Below, one piece after another: positions 1 to 8,635 of a stretch of DNA of 64,000 bases. A program made the position numbers and the translations under genes. Each line of letters opens with the position of its first letter. The first letter of the stretch is position 1. Source of the DNA: Lachnospiraceae bacterium (lineage in GTDB: Bacteria; Bacillota; Clostridia; Lachnospirales; Lachnospiraceae); the NCBI GenBank assembly GCA_017463255.1, contig JAFTPP010000016.1:62001-126000 (forward strand). The letters run 5' to 3'. The notes under the pieces are model-generated. The model saw only the letters and a list, made by a program, of their open reading frames with translations. It ran no database searches and was not told the origin of the DNA.

Positions 1-770
1 GCGGTCTTGAAAGAGTATACGAAATCGGTAGAGTATTCCGTAACGAAGGTCTTGATACAAGACATAACCCGGAATTTACCCTGATGGAATTATATCAGGC
101 ATATACAGACTATAAGGGAATGATGGACTTAACAGAGAATATGTTCCGTCATGTTGCCATGGAAGTAAACGGTACTGCTAAAGTTATGTACGGCGGTATT
201 GAAATCGACTTAGAAAAACCATTCGAAAGAATGACCATGATTGATGCGGTTAAAAAATACGCAGGCGTTGATTTTTCTACTGTTAAGGATGCAGATGAAG
301 CTAAGAAAATCGCTGACGAGAAGGGTGTTCATTATGAAGACAGACATACCCGTGGCGACATCTTAAATCTTTTCTTTGAAGAGTTTGTAGAAGAACATTT
401 GATTCAGCCTACATTTATTATGGACCACCCGGTAGAAATCTCTCCTCTTACTAAGAGAATTCCGGGTAACCCAGACTATGTAGAAAGATTTGAGTTATTC
501 ATTACATGCCGTGAAATGTGTAATGCATACTCAGAATTAAACGATCCAATCGACCAGAGAGAACGTTTCAAAGCACAGGAAGCAGCTCTGGCAGCAGGTG
601 ATGAAGAAGCTAACACAACCGATGAAGATTTCATGAATGCTCTTGAAATCGGTATGCCTCCAACAGGTGGTATCGGATACGGAATCGACCGTCTCGTAAT
701 GCTCCTTACAGATTCACCGGCGATTAGGGATGTATTGTTGTTCCCGACGATGAAGAGTTTGGATAAATAA
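1..770 (+). CDS. lysS: Lysyl-tRNA synthetase, class II (C-terminal part)
   Basis: This is the 3' part of a class II lysyl-tRNA synthetase, which charges tRNA-Lys with lysine in the cytoplasm. The frame is open from base 3, so the start lies outside the window. The class II motif 2 is at the left edge ([20 protein letters not shown]), followed by the [11 protein letters not shown] segment, and motif 3 ([14 protein letters not shown]) lies near the C-terminus, which ends normally in [10 protein letters not shown] Rho-independent terminator follows at once. The last codons and the terminator are repeated at 9055-9141, which marks the gene's 3' end as an integration site. Confidence 0.97.
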   Translation, partial: GLERVYEIGRVFRNEGLDTRHNPEFTLMELYQAYTDYKGMMDLTENMFRHVAMEVNGTAKVMYGGIEIDLEKPFERMTMIDAVKKYAGVDFSTVKDADEAKKIADEKGVHYEDRHTRGDILNLFFEEFVEEHLIQPTFIMDHPVEISPLTKRIPGNPDYVERFELFITCREMCNAYSELNDPIDQRERFKAQEAALAAGDEEANTTDEDFMNALEIGMPPTGGIGYGIDRLVMLLTDSPAIRDVLLFPTMKSLDK

Positions 771-829
771 AGTATTAACCAGTGTGTATGGACCACTTTC
801 AAGTGAAGACTTGGGAGTGGTCTTTTTGC
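741..829. repeat. Left direct repeat of the lysS-end island (attL-like)
   Basis: The last codons of lysS, its stop codon and its terminator are repeated at 9055-9141. Bases 762-829 equal 9074-9141 over 68 positions; upstream the match continues to 741 with two substitutions and two one-base gaps. A direct repeat of a housekeeping gene's 3' end flanking foreign-looking genes is the usual mark of site-specific integration. No integrase gene lies between the repeats. Confidence 0.85.
790..828 (+). terminator. lysS Rho-independent terminator
   Basis: GACCACT pairs with AGTGGTC and is followed by TTTTT. The hairpin starts 20 bases after the lysS stop codon. Confidence 0.9.
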
Positions 830-963
830 ATATGAAGCTAAATAAAATTCCATATTGAAATCGGGCTATAATTTTAGGTGATGAAATAGATTTGACAATA
901 CTAATAATTATTTTTAGAATAATTATGTGATGGTTTGAAAAGTCATACGAAGGAGGACGAACT

Positions 964-1368
964 TTGGAAATAAAATTTGAAATTGCAGATGATAAAGTCC
1001 GTAATTTTACTGATAGTGCCAAAAGTAGATTGGAAGAACAATCTCAAAAATATACGCTGGAGATTATAAAAGAAGCAGAAAAAGTTGAAGAACTTATTCG
1101 AGAGAATGGTGCATCAACAGAGATTACAGATAATATTATTTTTCAAGCAGTAAGAAGAAATAGAACACAAAAGAAAAGAAATATTGTACTTATTGTTGTT
1201 CGTATAATATCGGAGATATTGTTGTTTATCGCGGGTTTGATGTTTTTGCCTGAAAAGTTTATTACCGCTGAAAGTACATTCAATTTGGGGTATTTTGTTG
1301 TTTTTCTGATAGTAACCTCAATAGCATTTGTGGCAACGATTGTTACATATTTTATGGGAGGTGAATAG
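964..1368 (+). CDS. Small two-helix membrane protein of the defence island
   Basis: I do not recognise a family. The 134-residue product has a charged, helical N-terminal half (about residues 1-70, rich in E, K and R) and two hydrophobic segments at about 74-95 and 103-127. That suggests a cytoplasmic helical head on a membrane hairpin. The TTG start is chosen because AGGAGG lies 8 bases upstream. The gene stops at 1368, one base before the ATG of the next gene, so the two are almost certainly co-translated. It is the first gene inside the lysS-end island, and a role with its neighbour in defence is inferred from position only. Confidence 0.6.
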   Translation: MEIKFEIADDKVRNFTDSAKSRLEEQSQKYTLEIIKEAEKVEELIRENGASTEITDNIIFQAVRRNRTQKKRNIVLIVVRIISEILLFIAGLMFLPEKFITAESTFNLGYFVVFLIVTSIAFVATIVTYFMGGE

Positions 1369-1369
1369 G

Positions 1370-2071
1370 ATGAGATATAATATTTCGGATCAAAGGTTGA
1401 AAGTAATAGTTGATGAATTAGGGGAAGAATACAAGGATTTATTGGTGGAACGTATTTTAGGCGATATGCGTGAAATGGATGCAGATTTAATTAATCCATC
1501 TGATTTAATTCGATTAGATGTTGCTACTAAAGCAACCTTAAGAAATGATAAGAAAACTCAAAAACAGAATAGGATGCTTTCATTGACTTCTATGATGGGT
1601 ATTGTATATGCATTCTTTGGATTAATGCTCATGATGTGGAGTGAATTCAGTGATATTGCTCGATATGATTCGTTCATGATGATGGCATTTGTTCTTGTTT
1701 TTGTTGGATTGTTTATCGCCCTGTTCTCAATGTTGTTTAAAAGTATGATAAAAATGAGACCTCATAATTATAGGAGAGAAGGATATGAGATTTCTTCATA
1801 TCAAATTATAAATAAGTGGAAAGAGATTGAGGCGTTGATAAATGAATTAACACCCGATGGGGAAAATCTTTCGTTGTTTTCAATGGTCACAGTTTTGAAG
1901 GACATTAAAATTATATCGGACCAAGATATTGAACTGATAGATAAACTGTTGAGTGTTAGAACTCATATTTTACATGGGAATGATAATGAACTTCAAATGT
2001 CTCAATCCGAATTACGTAGAATTCTTATACAGGCAGATAATGTTATTGCTAAAATGAAAAAATTGGTATAA
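1370..2071 (+). CDS. Membrane protein with HEPN-like C-terminal motif
   Basis: The product is 233 residues long. Residues 1-65 are charged and helical, two membrane segments lie at about 70-94 and 100-126, and the C-terminal 100 residues look like a cytoplasmic helical domain. Near the end, RTHILHG (R197 to H202) matches the RxxxxH active-site pattern of HEPN ribonucleases, followed by a helix as in many HEPN domains. This is motif resemblance only. ATG 1370 is preferred over an upstream in-frame codon because GGGAGGTG precedes it and it follows the stop of the preceding gene directly. A terminator follows. It could be a membrane-anchored defence effector; a structural membrane protein is the alternative. 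Confidence 0.55.
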   Translation: MRYNISDQRLKVIVDELGEEYKDLLVERILGDMREMDADLINPSDLIRLDVATKATLRNDKKTQKQNRMLSLTSMMGIVYAFFGLMLMMWSEFSDIARYDSFMMMAFVLVFVGLFIALFSMLFKSMIKMRPHNYRREGYEISSYQIINKWKEIEALINELTPDGENLSLFSMVTVLKDIKIISDQDIELIDKLLSVRTHILHGNDNELQMSQSELRRILIQADNVIAKMKKLV

Positions 2072-2073
2072 AG

Positions 2074-2110
2074 CGAAGTGAGTGTAGGATTATCCTTCAC
2101 TCACTTTTAT
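2074..2110 (+). terminator. Terminator after the membrane-protein pair
   Basis: AGTGAGTG pairs with CACTCACT across a short loop and is followed by TTTTAT. It closes the 964-2071 transcription unit. Confidence 0.7.
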
Positions 2111-2148
2111 GTGCATAAGAAGAGTTTTTTGTCGATGAAAAGATAGAT

Positions 2149-2277
2149 ATGTTGACAGTAGGGGCATCTGTGCTAGACTGTTTGATAGCAAGGCACAGAA
2201 TTGAAATGATGGATAGATAGAACAAAAGCCTGATTTAATGCCTTGGAAGCACAGATGCGGGTTCATGCTGTCAACAT
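2149..2277. other. 129-base nested inverted-repeat structure
   Basis: Three arm pairs nest symmetrically: ATGTTGACAG (2149-2158) with CTGTCAACAT (2268-2277), GCATCTGTGCT (2164-2174) with AGCACAGATGC (2248-2258), and CAAGGCA (2189-2195) with TGCCTTG (2239-2245). The outer arm carries TTGACA with TAGACT 16 bases on, so it may overlap a promoter for the gene at 2326. It could be a structured RNA leader, an operator pair or a small mobile hairpin element. No U-run follows it. Confidence 0.6.
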
Positions 2278-2325
2278 GAGAAATAATAGAAAAGGCAAAG
2301 AAGAAAACTTGCGAGAGGTATAAAT

Positions 2326-2766
2326 ATGACATATGCTCAAGTAAAAGATTTTTTTAAAGATAAAAAAGATGAAGTCTGTACTATAACAGATAAGTTAGTT
2401 GAAGGAGGTTATAGACAAAAACGTGGAGGATATATAAGGATTGCTAAAGAGTTGAATATAGAAAGTCCCACACAATGGTGGCATATAATGAACCATTGTT
2501 ATGATAAAGAGATGAGAGGTATTGCACATAAGACTTATAGATATACGCCATGTGGGGAATTGGTTTTCTGGATGGCGGAAGTGTCAAAGGCAGTTGATAA
2601 GGAGGAGTTAGTAAAATTAAAAGATAAGATTATTCAAAGTCAGGAAGTGGATAAAAGAAGAAAGTGGAATAAAGAAATAAAAGAAGTGTGTTGGACTAGA
2701 ATTTGCGAGAAGATTGATAGGCATATTAATTGCTCTCAATATATAGATGACTTGCGAGTAAAATAG
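2326..2766 (+). CDS. Hypothetical protein upstream of methyltransferase
   Basis: I do not recognise this 146-residue protein. It is highly charged, predicted soluble, and contains paired W residues (TQWWHIMNHCYDKEM) and a K/E-rich C-terminal helix. ATG 2326 follows GAGAGGT at about 7 bases. It sits between the inverted-repeat structure at 2149-2277 and an amino-methyltransferase gene that begins about 36-60 bases downstream, so it is probably part of that operon. A role as specificity or accessory factor of the methyltransferase is possible but not shown by the sequence. Confidence 0.55.
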   Translation: MTYAQVKDFFKDKKDEVCTITDKLVEGGYRQKRGGYIRIAKELNIESPTQWWHIMNHCYDKEMRGIAHKTYRYTPCGELVFWMAEVSKAVDKEELVKLKDKIIQSQEVDKRRKWNKEIKEVCWTRICEKIDRHINCSQYIDDLRVK

Positions 2767-2828
2767 TGATATAATACTTCAAAAATAAAGGAGGGATTTT
2801 TATAAGTTTACAATCAAATAATTTTGAG

Positions 2829-3527
2829 TTGGAGTCAACCACAGTCTGGTCGTTTCCGGATAGGGGCTGTTGGGCAACTCACTCAGGGAAATACAGAGGT
2901 AATTGGTCCCCATATGTACCAAGAAATCTGATACTTCGTTATTCAAAACCAGGAGACTGGATCTTAGATCAATTCATGGGTAGTGGCACAACGTTAGTTG
3001 AAGCAAAGCTACTAAATCGAAATGCGATTGGTGTAGATATCAATCCGCAGTCAGTTTCAATATCTGAAACAAATTTACAATTCCAATGTGATACAACTTC
3101 AAAGGTGCATATTAGAAACGGAAGTGCAACGGATCTGTCTTTTATTAAAGATGGTCGTATTGACTTTATTTGTACTCACCCACCATATGCCAATATCATT
3201 AAATACAGTAAAGAGATAGAAAACGATATTTCTCTATTACCTATTGATGACTTCTTGACTGAAATTGAAAAAGTGGCGTCAGAGGCATATCGAGTACTTA
3301 AAAAAGGAAAAATGTGTGCAATTATGATGGGAGACATGCGAAAGTATGGGAAAGTTATTCCATTAGGATTTAAAGTGATGGAATGCTTTCTAAAGGCGGG
3401 TTTTGCATCAAAAGAAATTATCATTAAAGAGCAACACAACTGCAAATCAACTGAATATTGGGAAAATCGAAATAATAATTTCCTACTTCTTGCACATGAG
3501 TATATATTTGTATTTCAGAAAGTGTAA
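2829..3527 (+). CDS. DNA amino-methyltransferase (N4-cytosine/N6-adenine type)
   Basis: The protein has a SAM-binding motif I (LDQFMGSGTTLVEA) and a downstream catalytic THPPYANI, the order seen in amino-methyltransferases that methylate adenine N6 or cytosine N4. The N-terminal GNWSPYVPRNLILRYSKPGD is typical of DNA methylases of this sort. The start is uncertain. TTG 2829 has no ribosome site, whereas AAGGAGGG (2788-2795) sits 6 bases before an in-frame ATA at 2802 that opens SLQSNNFELE. The natural start may therefore have been an ATG that mutated to ATA. The gene precedes the DpnII-type set and could be an extra or orphan methylase. Confidence 0.8.
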   Translation: MESTTVWSFPDRGCWATHSGKYRGNWSPYVPRNLILRYSKPGDWILDQFMGSGTTLVEAKLLNRNAIGVDINPQSVSISETNLQFQCDTTSKVHIRNGSATDLSFIKDGRIDFICTHPPYANIIKYSKEIENDISLLPIDDFLTEIEKVASEAYRVLKKGKMCAIMMGDMRKYGKVIPLGFKVMECFLKAGFASKEIIIKEQHNCKSTEYWENRNNNFLLLAHEYIFVFQKV

Positions 3528-3626
3528 ATGTCAGAGGACGAAAATACCGGTTGTTATTTTGACATTTTCAACTTATAATATATTTGTGATTTTCTGTTCA
3601 ATTTGAAGGGAGAAAAGAGGTCAAAA

Positions 3627-4460
3627 ATGAGCAACTCAAGTATTGCACCATTTGTAAAATGGGCAGGTGGAAAACGTCAGTTGATTCCACAAATCAGAGA
3701 GCGTATGCCGGAACAGTTTAATAATTATTACGAACCATTTGTTGGCGGCGGCGCAGTTATTTTTGAGTTGCTACCGGAGAATGCGGTAATTAATGACATT
3801 AATAGAGCGTTAATTAACGCATACCAAATGATTTGTGACCATCCAAAGGAGTTCTTACAGGAAGTCAATAGACTGGACGCAGAAATGTGGGAAGATGGCA
3901 AAGAATATTATTATTCATTGCGTGAGCATTACAATGATAAATTGATGAGAGACGAGTTTGATGAGGAGTTGGCTGCATTGTTTGTATTCATCAATAAGCA
4001 TTGTTTTAATGGCTTATACAGAGTAAATGGTAAGGGTCTTTTCAATGTTCCTTACAATAACAGTCGCAGAAGTTCGGTTGATGAGCAATCTATTATGGAA
4101 ATATCGGAGTATCTAAGAAATGTTACGATTATTTCCGGAGATTTTGAGGTGGCATGTGAGGGCGCAAGTGCAGGCGATTTTGTGTTTATAGACAGTCCGT
4201 ATGCGCCATTGAATCCAACATCTTTTGAGTCGTATACAAAAGAAGGATTTGACATTGAAAGTCATAGACGTTTGGCAAATCTTTTTGACGAGTTGACGGC
4301 AAGAGGTTGTTATTGTATGCTGACAAACCATAATACAGAATTGATTAATGAACTGTATGGAAATAAAGGCTATACAATTGATGTTGTAAACGTAAAGAGA
4401 ATGATTAACTCGGATGCGTCAAATCGTGTCGGAGAAGAAGTTATTATATGCAACTATTAA
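3627..4460 (+). CDS. dpnM: DpnM-type DNA adenine methyltransferase (GATC)
   Basis: This 278-residue Dam-family enzyme transfers methyl from SAM to adenine N6, expected at GATC by analogy with DpnII systems. Motif I is KWAGGKRQL followed by YYEPFVGGGAVIFEL; the catalytic motif IV reads DSPYAPLNPTSF, and FNGLYRVNGKGLFNVP is a family signature. ATG 3627 is preferred over TTG 3603 because it follows an AGAGG site. It is followed after 12 bases by dpnA and then by the endonuclease, the standard order of DpnII-type loci. It protects host DNA from the nuclease encoded downstream. Confidence 0.92.
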   Translation: MSNSSIAPFVKWAGGKRQLIPQIRERMPEQFNNYYEPFVGGGAVIFELLPENAVINDINRALINAYQMICDHPKEFLQEVNRLDAEMWEDGKEYYYSLREHYNDKLMRDEFDEELAALFVFINKHCFNGLYRVNGKGLFNVPYNNSRRSSVDEQSIMEISEYLRNVTIISGDFEVACEGASAGDFVFIDSPYAPLNPTSFESYTKEGFDIESHRRLANLFDELTARGCYCMLTNHNTELINELYGNKGYTIDVVNVKRMINSDASNRVGEEVIICNY

Positions 4461-4472
4461 GGAGTCGAGATA

Positions 4473-5273
4473 ATGGAGAACTTATTTGAAAAGAAAGTGC
4501 CATTATATTTCGAGACAGAGGAATCACAACTTGTTCTAGGTGATTCGTTTAAAATTCTTACAAAGATGAAACCCGAATCTGTGGATATGATATTTGCAGA
4601 CCCACCATATTTTTTAAGCAACGATGGTATTACTTGCCAAGGTGGGAAAATGGTTTCGGTAAATAAAGGCTCATGGGATAAACTTTCAGAGAGTGGAACC
4701 AGCGTCGAAGAGAAACATAGGTTTAATAGAAAGTGGATTAGGTTATGTAAAAAAGTATTAAAACCAAATGGTACAATTTGGATATCGGGGACTTTACACA
4801 ATATATATTCGATTGGTATGGCTTTGGAGCAGGAAGGCTTCAAAATAATTAATAACATAACTTGGCAGAAAACAAATCCACCACCAAACTTAGTATGTCG
4901 ATGCTTCACGCATTCTACGGAAACCATTCTATGGGCAAAGAAGAATGATAAGAAGTCTCGGCATTTTTTTAATTATGAGAAAATGAAAGAAGATAACGGT
5001 GGCAAGCAAATGAAGGATGTGTGGGTAGGTGCATTAACTAAGCCTTCTGAAAAGAAGGAAGGCAAGCATCCTACACAGAAACCGGAATATTTGCTTGAGA
5101 GAATTGTGCTTGCATCTACGGAAGGAGGACAGGTGGTATTGGACCCATTTTGTGGTTCTGGTACAACAGGTGTAGAAGCTATTAGATGTGGCAGAAAGTT
5201 CATTGGAATTGAAGTGAACGAGGAATATTTAGAAATTAGCAAAAGAAGATTGGAGAAGGAAATACATGGCTAA
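4473..5273 (+). CDS. dpnA: DpnA-type DNA methyltransferase
   Basis: This is a 266-residue amino-methyltransferase with motif order opposite to the neighbouring Dam enzyme. The catalytic ADPPYFLSN comes first (about residues 41-49), and the SAM motif LDPFCGSGTTGVEA lies near the C-terminus after HPTQKPEYLLERI. In Streptococcus DpnII systems the second enzyme (DpnA) also methylates single-stranded GATC DNA, which protects incoming DNA; that function is inferred by homology and position. The gene overlaps the endonuclease gene by 8 bases, indicating translational coupling. Confidence 0.9.
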   Translation: MENLFEKKVPLYFETEESQLVLGDSFKILTKMKPESVDMIFADPPYFLSNDGITCQGGKMVSVNKGSWDKLSESGTSVEEKHRFNRKWIRLCKKVLKPNGTIWISGTLHNIYSIGMALEQEGFKIINNITWQKTNPPPNLVCRCFTHSTETILWAKKNDKKSRHFFNYEKMKEDNGGKQMKDVWVGALTKPSEKKEGKHPTQKPEYLLERIVLASTEGGQVVLDPFCGSGTTGVEAIRCGRKFIGIEVNEEYLEISKRRLEKEIHG

Positions 5274-6138
5274 AAGAAATTTTGATGAGTGGTTGGCAAC
5301 CTTTACAGACAATATCAATTCATATACATACTATGTGGATTTTGAAAGTGTGTATGCTAATGCGCAGTTGTTTAAGCGTGAGCTGGCATTAATGCAGACT
5401 TTGATTGGAAGTAAAAATGTCCGTGAAGAATTTAAAGACTTAGTTACTGATTATCCAGAGGTTATAAAGTGTATTCCAATATTGTTAGCATTAAGGGATA
5501 CTGTAATTGCGGTAACAGATGAGGATGGAAGAAAAGATTATGATTTTAAGAACATGAATTATAGTTTGGATGATTACTGTGATTTTATGGAAAAGACAGG
5601 TTTGTTTGATTTATTAGCAAATCATGTTGTTTCAAATCTATATGACCTTGCCGGTTTAGGTATTAATATTGGATTATCTTCGAATGGACGTAAGAATAGA
5701 GGCGGGCATCAGATGGAAGATTTGGTGGAAGGCTATATTGAAAAAGCAGGTTTCGTAAAGGGAGAAACATATTTTAAAGAAATGTATTTAACAGAGATAG
5801 AAGAAAAATGGGGCTATGATTTATCCAATATTTCTGCGGAGGGAACTAGTACAAAGCGATTTGATTTTGTGGTTAAACCGGAAGGTTCTGATAATGTATA
5901 TGTATGTGAGTGTAATTGCTACAGTTCTGGTGGTTCCAAGTTAAATGAAACTGCTAGAAGTTTTAAAACAATTGCATTAGAAGCTGAAGGAATTCCTAAT
6001 GTATACTTTGTTTGGTTTACGGATGGAGAAGGGTGGAAGTCTGCCAGACGTAATTTAAAAGAAACATTTGATGTGTTGGATAATATTTATAATATTCAGG
6101 ATATGGAGAATGGTATTATTAAGAAAATATTTGTTTAA
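5266..6138 (+). CDS. dpnB: DpnII-type restriction endonuclease (GATC)
   Basis: This 290-residue protein matches the DpnII/MboI type II endonuclease family. The conserved stretch KRFDFVVKP... ECNCYSSGGSKLNETARSFK (about residues 205-240) carries the D...ExN/K metal-binding residues typical of the family, and GGHQMEDLVEGYI lies in the middle. It should cut unmethylated GATC, with the two upstream methylases protecting the host. It starts inside the end of dpnA (8-base overlap), with GGAGAAGGAAATAC as ribosome site. The gene looks full length and intact. Confidence 0.92.
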   Translation: MAKRNFDEWLATFTDNINSYTYYVDFESVYANAQLFKRELALMQTLIGSKNVREEFKDLVTDYPEVIKCIPILLALRDTVIAVTDEDGRKDYDFKNMNYSLDDYCDFMEKTGLFDLLANHVVSNLYDLAGLGINIGLSSNGRKNRGGHQMEDLVEGYIEKAGFVKGETYFKEMYLTEIEEKWGYDLSNISAEGTSTKRFDFVVKPEGSDNVYVCECNCYSSGGSKLNETARSFKTIALEAEGIPNVYFVWFTDGEGWKSARRNLKETFDVLDNIYNIQDMENGIIKKIFV

Positions 6139-6253
6139 GTAGGGCAATAGTATGAATTATGGTAGGTGTAGTAAAGGATGCTATAGAAGATGAATACCTG
6201 CTTAAAAGATTTGAAGTAATGTTTTACGAGAATGATTGCAAAGGAGAAAAGTA

Positions 6254-8635
6254 ATGAGATTTGAGAAAGAAGCACTTTTTAGAGAAATGGTTTCAAAGAC
6301 AGGGATGAATTTATATTTAGGAGCAGGTTTTTCTGTTTATGCATACAACGGTGAGGATGAAGTTCTTCCGTTGGGAAAACAAATTAATGAGCAGCTTATT
6401 AGTTTGTTTTCTTTAGATGCGAGTCGAGGCTTTTCTTTAAGTAAAACTTGTCAAAAAATAAAGAAAGAGAATGAAGATGCTCTTGCTAGGTTTTTGAAGG
6501 AAAAATATACTGTAAAGACATACGATTCAAGATATAGTAAAATAGTAGAACTTCCAATCAGAAATATTATTACGTTAAACATTGATAATTTACTTGAAAG
6601 AGTGTATGATGAAACTTTTGCAAAGATAAGTTTGATTGATTCAACAGTATATGGTTCTTTAGAAAAAAATAATTCTGTTAATTTGTATAAAATTCATGGT
6701 TCTGTTACGTATCCTATGGAATACAAACTATCATTTACCGAAAAAGAATTAACTGACTTGTTTTTGCGAGAAAAAAAGTTATTTGAAACTGTATCATATA
6801 AATTATCAACTGCACCAACTATTTTTTGGGGGATGAGCTTAGCAGATAATAATACAATAGACTTGATTTGTAATAGTGAAGAATTTGCTAGAGCGAAAAC
6901 TCAAAAGTGGATTGTGGTATATCCATCTCCAGAGAACCAAGAATATATTGAAGATTATCAAGAACAAGGGTTTAATATAATTGAAGCAGATACCATGGAG
7001 TTGATAGAGTACTTATATGAAATGGAGTTTGTTGATAGAGGGGTTACACCGAGTAAATATAGATATGGTGATTTATTTCCTAAGAATTATATATCAGAGA
7101 AGTTGGAAAAAGTTAGTGTAAGGCGTCCGGTTGTTGACTTTTTTGCAGGTGCAGAACCACAAATATCAGATGTATTATCAAGCAATGTAACACGAATTTC
7201 TTTTTTTGATGAAGTTCTTAATAAAATAATTACAGAAGATACAGTTTTGATAACTGGAATACCTGGGTGTGGGAAATCGACGCTTCTTTTGCAACTTGCT
7301 TTTTCAAAAGAAGTTAGCGGAATAAAGTTTTGGTTTAATAATATAACAAAACAGGAAGCAGAAAGATTAGCAAAGACAATTCATGGAGAAAAAGGGCAAT
7401 TTGTTGTATTTATAGATAACTTATACAATAATATGGAGGCCTTTAAGGTATTACGAGAGCAACCTAAGGTCAAGCTAGTTTTAGCAGAGAGAGCATTGAA
7501 TTTTGATTACATAAAGCGGTCATTTAATATTGATTCACAAGAGATAATCGATATAAGTAATTTGAATGCTGAAGATATACAGTCAATATGCAAGAGTATG
7601 AACAGACCGAGTGAAGACGCAGTAAAGCTTATATTAAACAATGAGAATGTTTCTTTGTTAGAAATTGTTTTTTATGCTGCAACAAGTACATTAATTAATG
7701 AGAGAATTAAAGATTACATTAATGATTTGCGAGCATTTGAGGACTCTGAACTAAAAATTAATTTGCTGGAATTGTTTGCTTTAATAAATTATACGAGTTA
7801 TTGTGGAGTTCCTTGTTCCATGGATATGCTACTGTTTTATTTTAGTGAAGAAATTGATGGGTACGAAGATATTTTATATGCTTTGAATAAGATGACCAAG
7901 GTAATAGTAGAATCTGATGAGTTTGTTGATAATGTTTTAGACCAAGATTATTTGGTTATGAGAAGTAAATTATTTGCCGAAAGGTCGGTGCGTTTTATTG
8001 ATAAAATAACTATGGGAAAGGTTTTGAATCAATTTTGGGATAATATTAGCACGCATATTATTTACAGATATGATGTTTTGAAAAAGAAGGCATATGATGC
8101 GGATATTACAGCTAATGTATTCGGCATTAATGACGGAAAAATTTTTTATGAAAAAATGCTCTCAATTAATAATTCACCTTTTGTAAAACATCAATATGCC
8201 ATTTTTCTTCAAAGGAAAAAACAATATGATTTGGCGTGGAGTCAAATAGACCAAGCATATACAGAAAGTGAAAAGAAAGTTTTTACAATAGCAAATACAC
8301 ACGCAGTAATATTATTTGAAATGAATATAGAAGCCGAAGCATCAACGGAGAGTGAATTGGCTTTGTTAAAGGAAACAATGCAGAAATCATTTTCAACACT
8401 AGAATATTGTATTACTCAAGATGTCAGAATTAATTATCATGTTTTAGTGTATTCAAGAAATGCGATAAGATATTATGAAAAATTTGGCGTGGATCAGTAT
8501 ACGCGTATGTATATTGAGAGCTCTCTAAAACAAGTAGAAGAGGTCTTGAATAAGGATGAATATATGTATATAAAAATTAAAAAACAATTACAGAGTCTTA
8601 GTAGAGAGTTAACGGAAATAAAAAGCAGAATATAA
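6254..8635 (+). CDS. SIR2-NTPase (STAND-like) antiphage protein
   Basis: This 793-residue protein has three parts. Residues about 15-270 form a SIR2-type NAD-binding fold: GAGFS at 23, TLNIDN at 107, IHGS with H148, and WGMSLADNN. A P-loop NTPase follows, with Walker A GIPGCGKST at about 335 and Walker B VVFIDN at about 385. The C-terminal half is helical and TPR-like. SIR2 domains on STAND or AAA NTPases are known antiphage effectors that deplete NAD after sensing infection; that function is inferred here. ATG 6254 follows AAAGGAG. It is the last gene of the island, 115 bases after the restriction enzyme, and seems intact. Confidence 0.85.
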   Translation: MRFEKEALFREMVSKTGMNLYLGAGFSVYAYNGEDEVLPLGKQINEQLISLFSLDASRGFSLSKTCQKIKKENEDALARFLKEKYTVKTYDSRYSKIVELPIRNIITLNIDNLLERVYDETFAKISLIDSTVYGSLEKNNSVNLYKIHGSVTYPMEYKLSFTEKELTDLFLREKKLFETVSYKLSTAPTIFWGMSLADNNTIDLICNSEEFARAKTQKWIVVYPSPENQEYIEDYQEQGFNIIEADTMELIEYLYEMEFVDRGVTPSKYRYGDLFPKNYISEKLEKVSVRRPVVDFFAGAEPQISDVLSSNVTRISFFDEVLNKIITEDTVLITGIPGCGKSTLLLQLAFSKEVSGIKFWFNNITKQEAERLAKTIHGEKGQFVVFIDNLYNNMEAFKVLREQPKVKLVLAERALNFDYIKRSFNIDSQEIIDISNLNAEDIQSICKSMNRPSEDAVKLILNNENVSLLEIVFYAATSTLINERIKDYINDLRAFEDSELKINLLELFALINYTSYCGVPCSMDMLLFYFSEEIDGYEDILYALNKMTKVIVESDEFVDNVLDQDYLVMRSKLFAERSVRFIDKITMGKVLNQFWDNISTHIIYRYDVLKKKAYDADITANVFGINDGKIFYEKMLSINNSPFVKHQYAIFLQRKKQYDLAWSQIDQAYTESEKKVFTIANTHAVILFEMNIEAEASTESELALLKETMQKSFSTLEYCITQDVRINYHVLVYSRNAIRYYEKFGVDQYTRMYIESSLKQVEEVLNKDEYMYIKIKKQLQSLSRELTEIKSRI

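Noticed and set aside
2090-2332. Minus-strand ORF over the inverted repeats
   Set aside because: It overlaps the nested inverted repeat and has no ribosome site or recognisable product.
4180-4210. DSPY instead of DPPY in DpnM as a sign of inactivity
   Set aside because: S at this position is a tolerated variant of the (D/N)PPY-type motif in the Dam family and the rest of the gene is intact.
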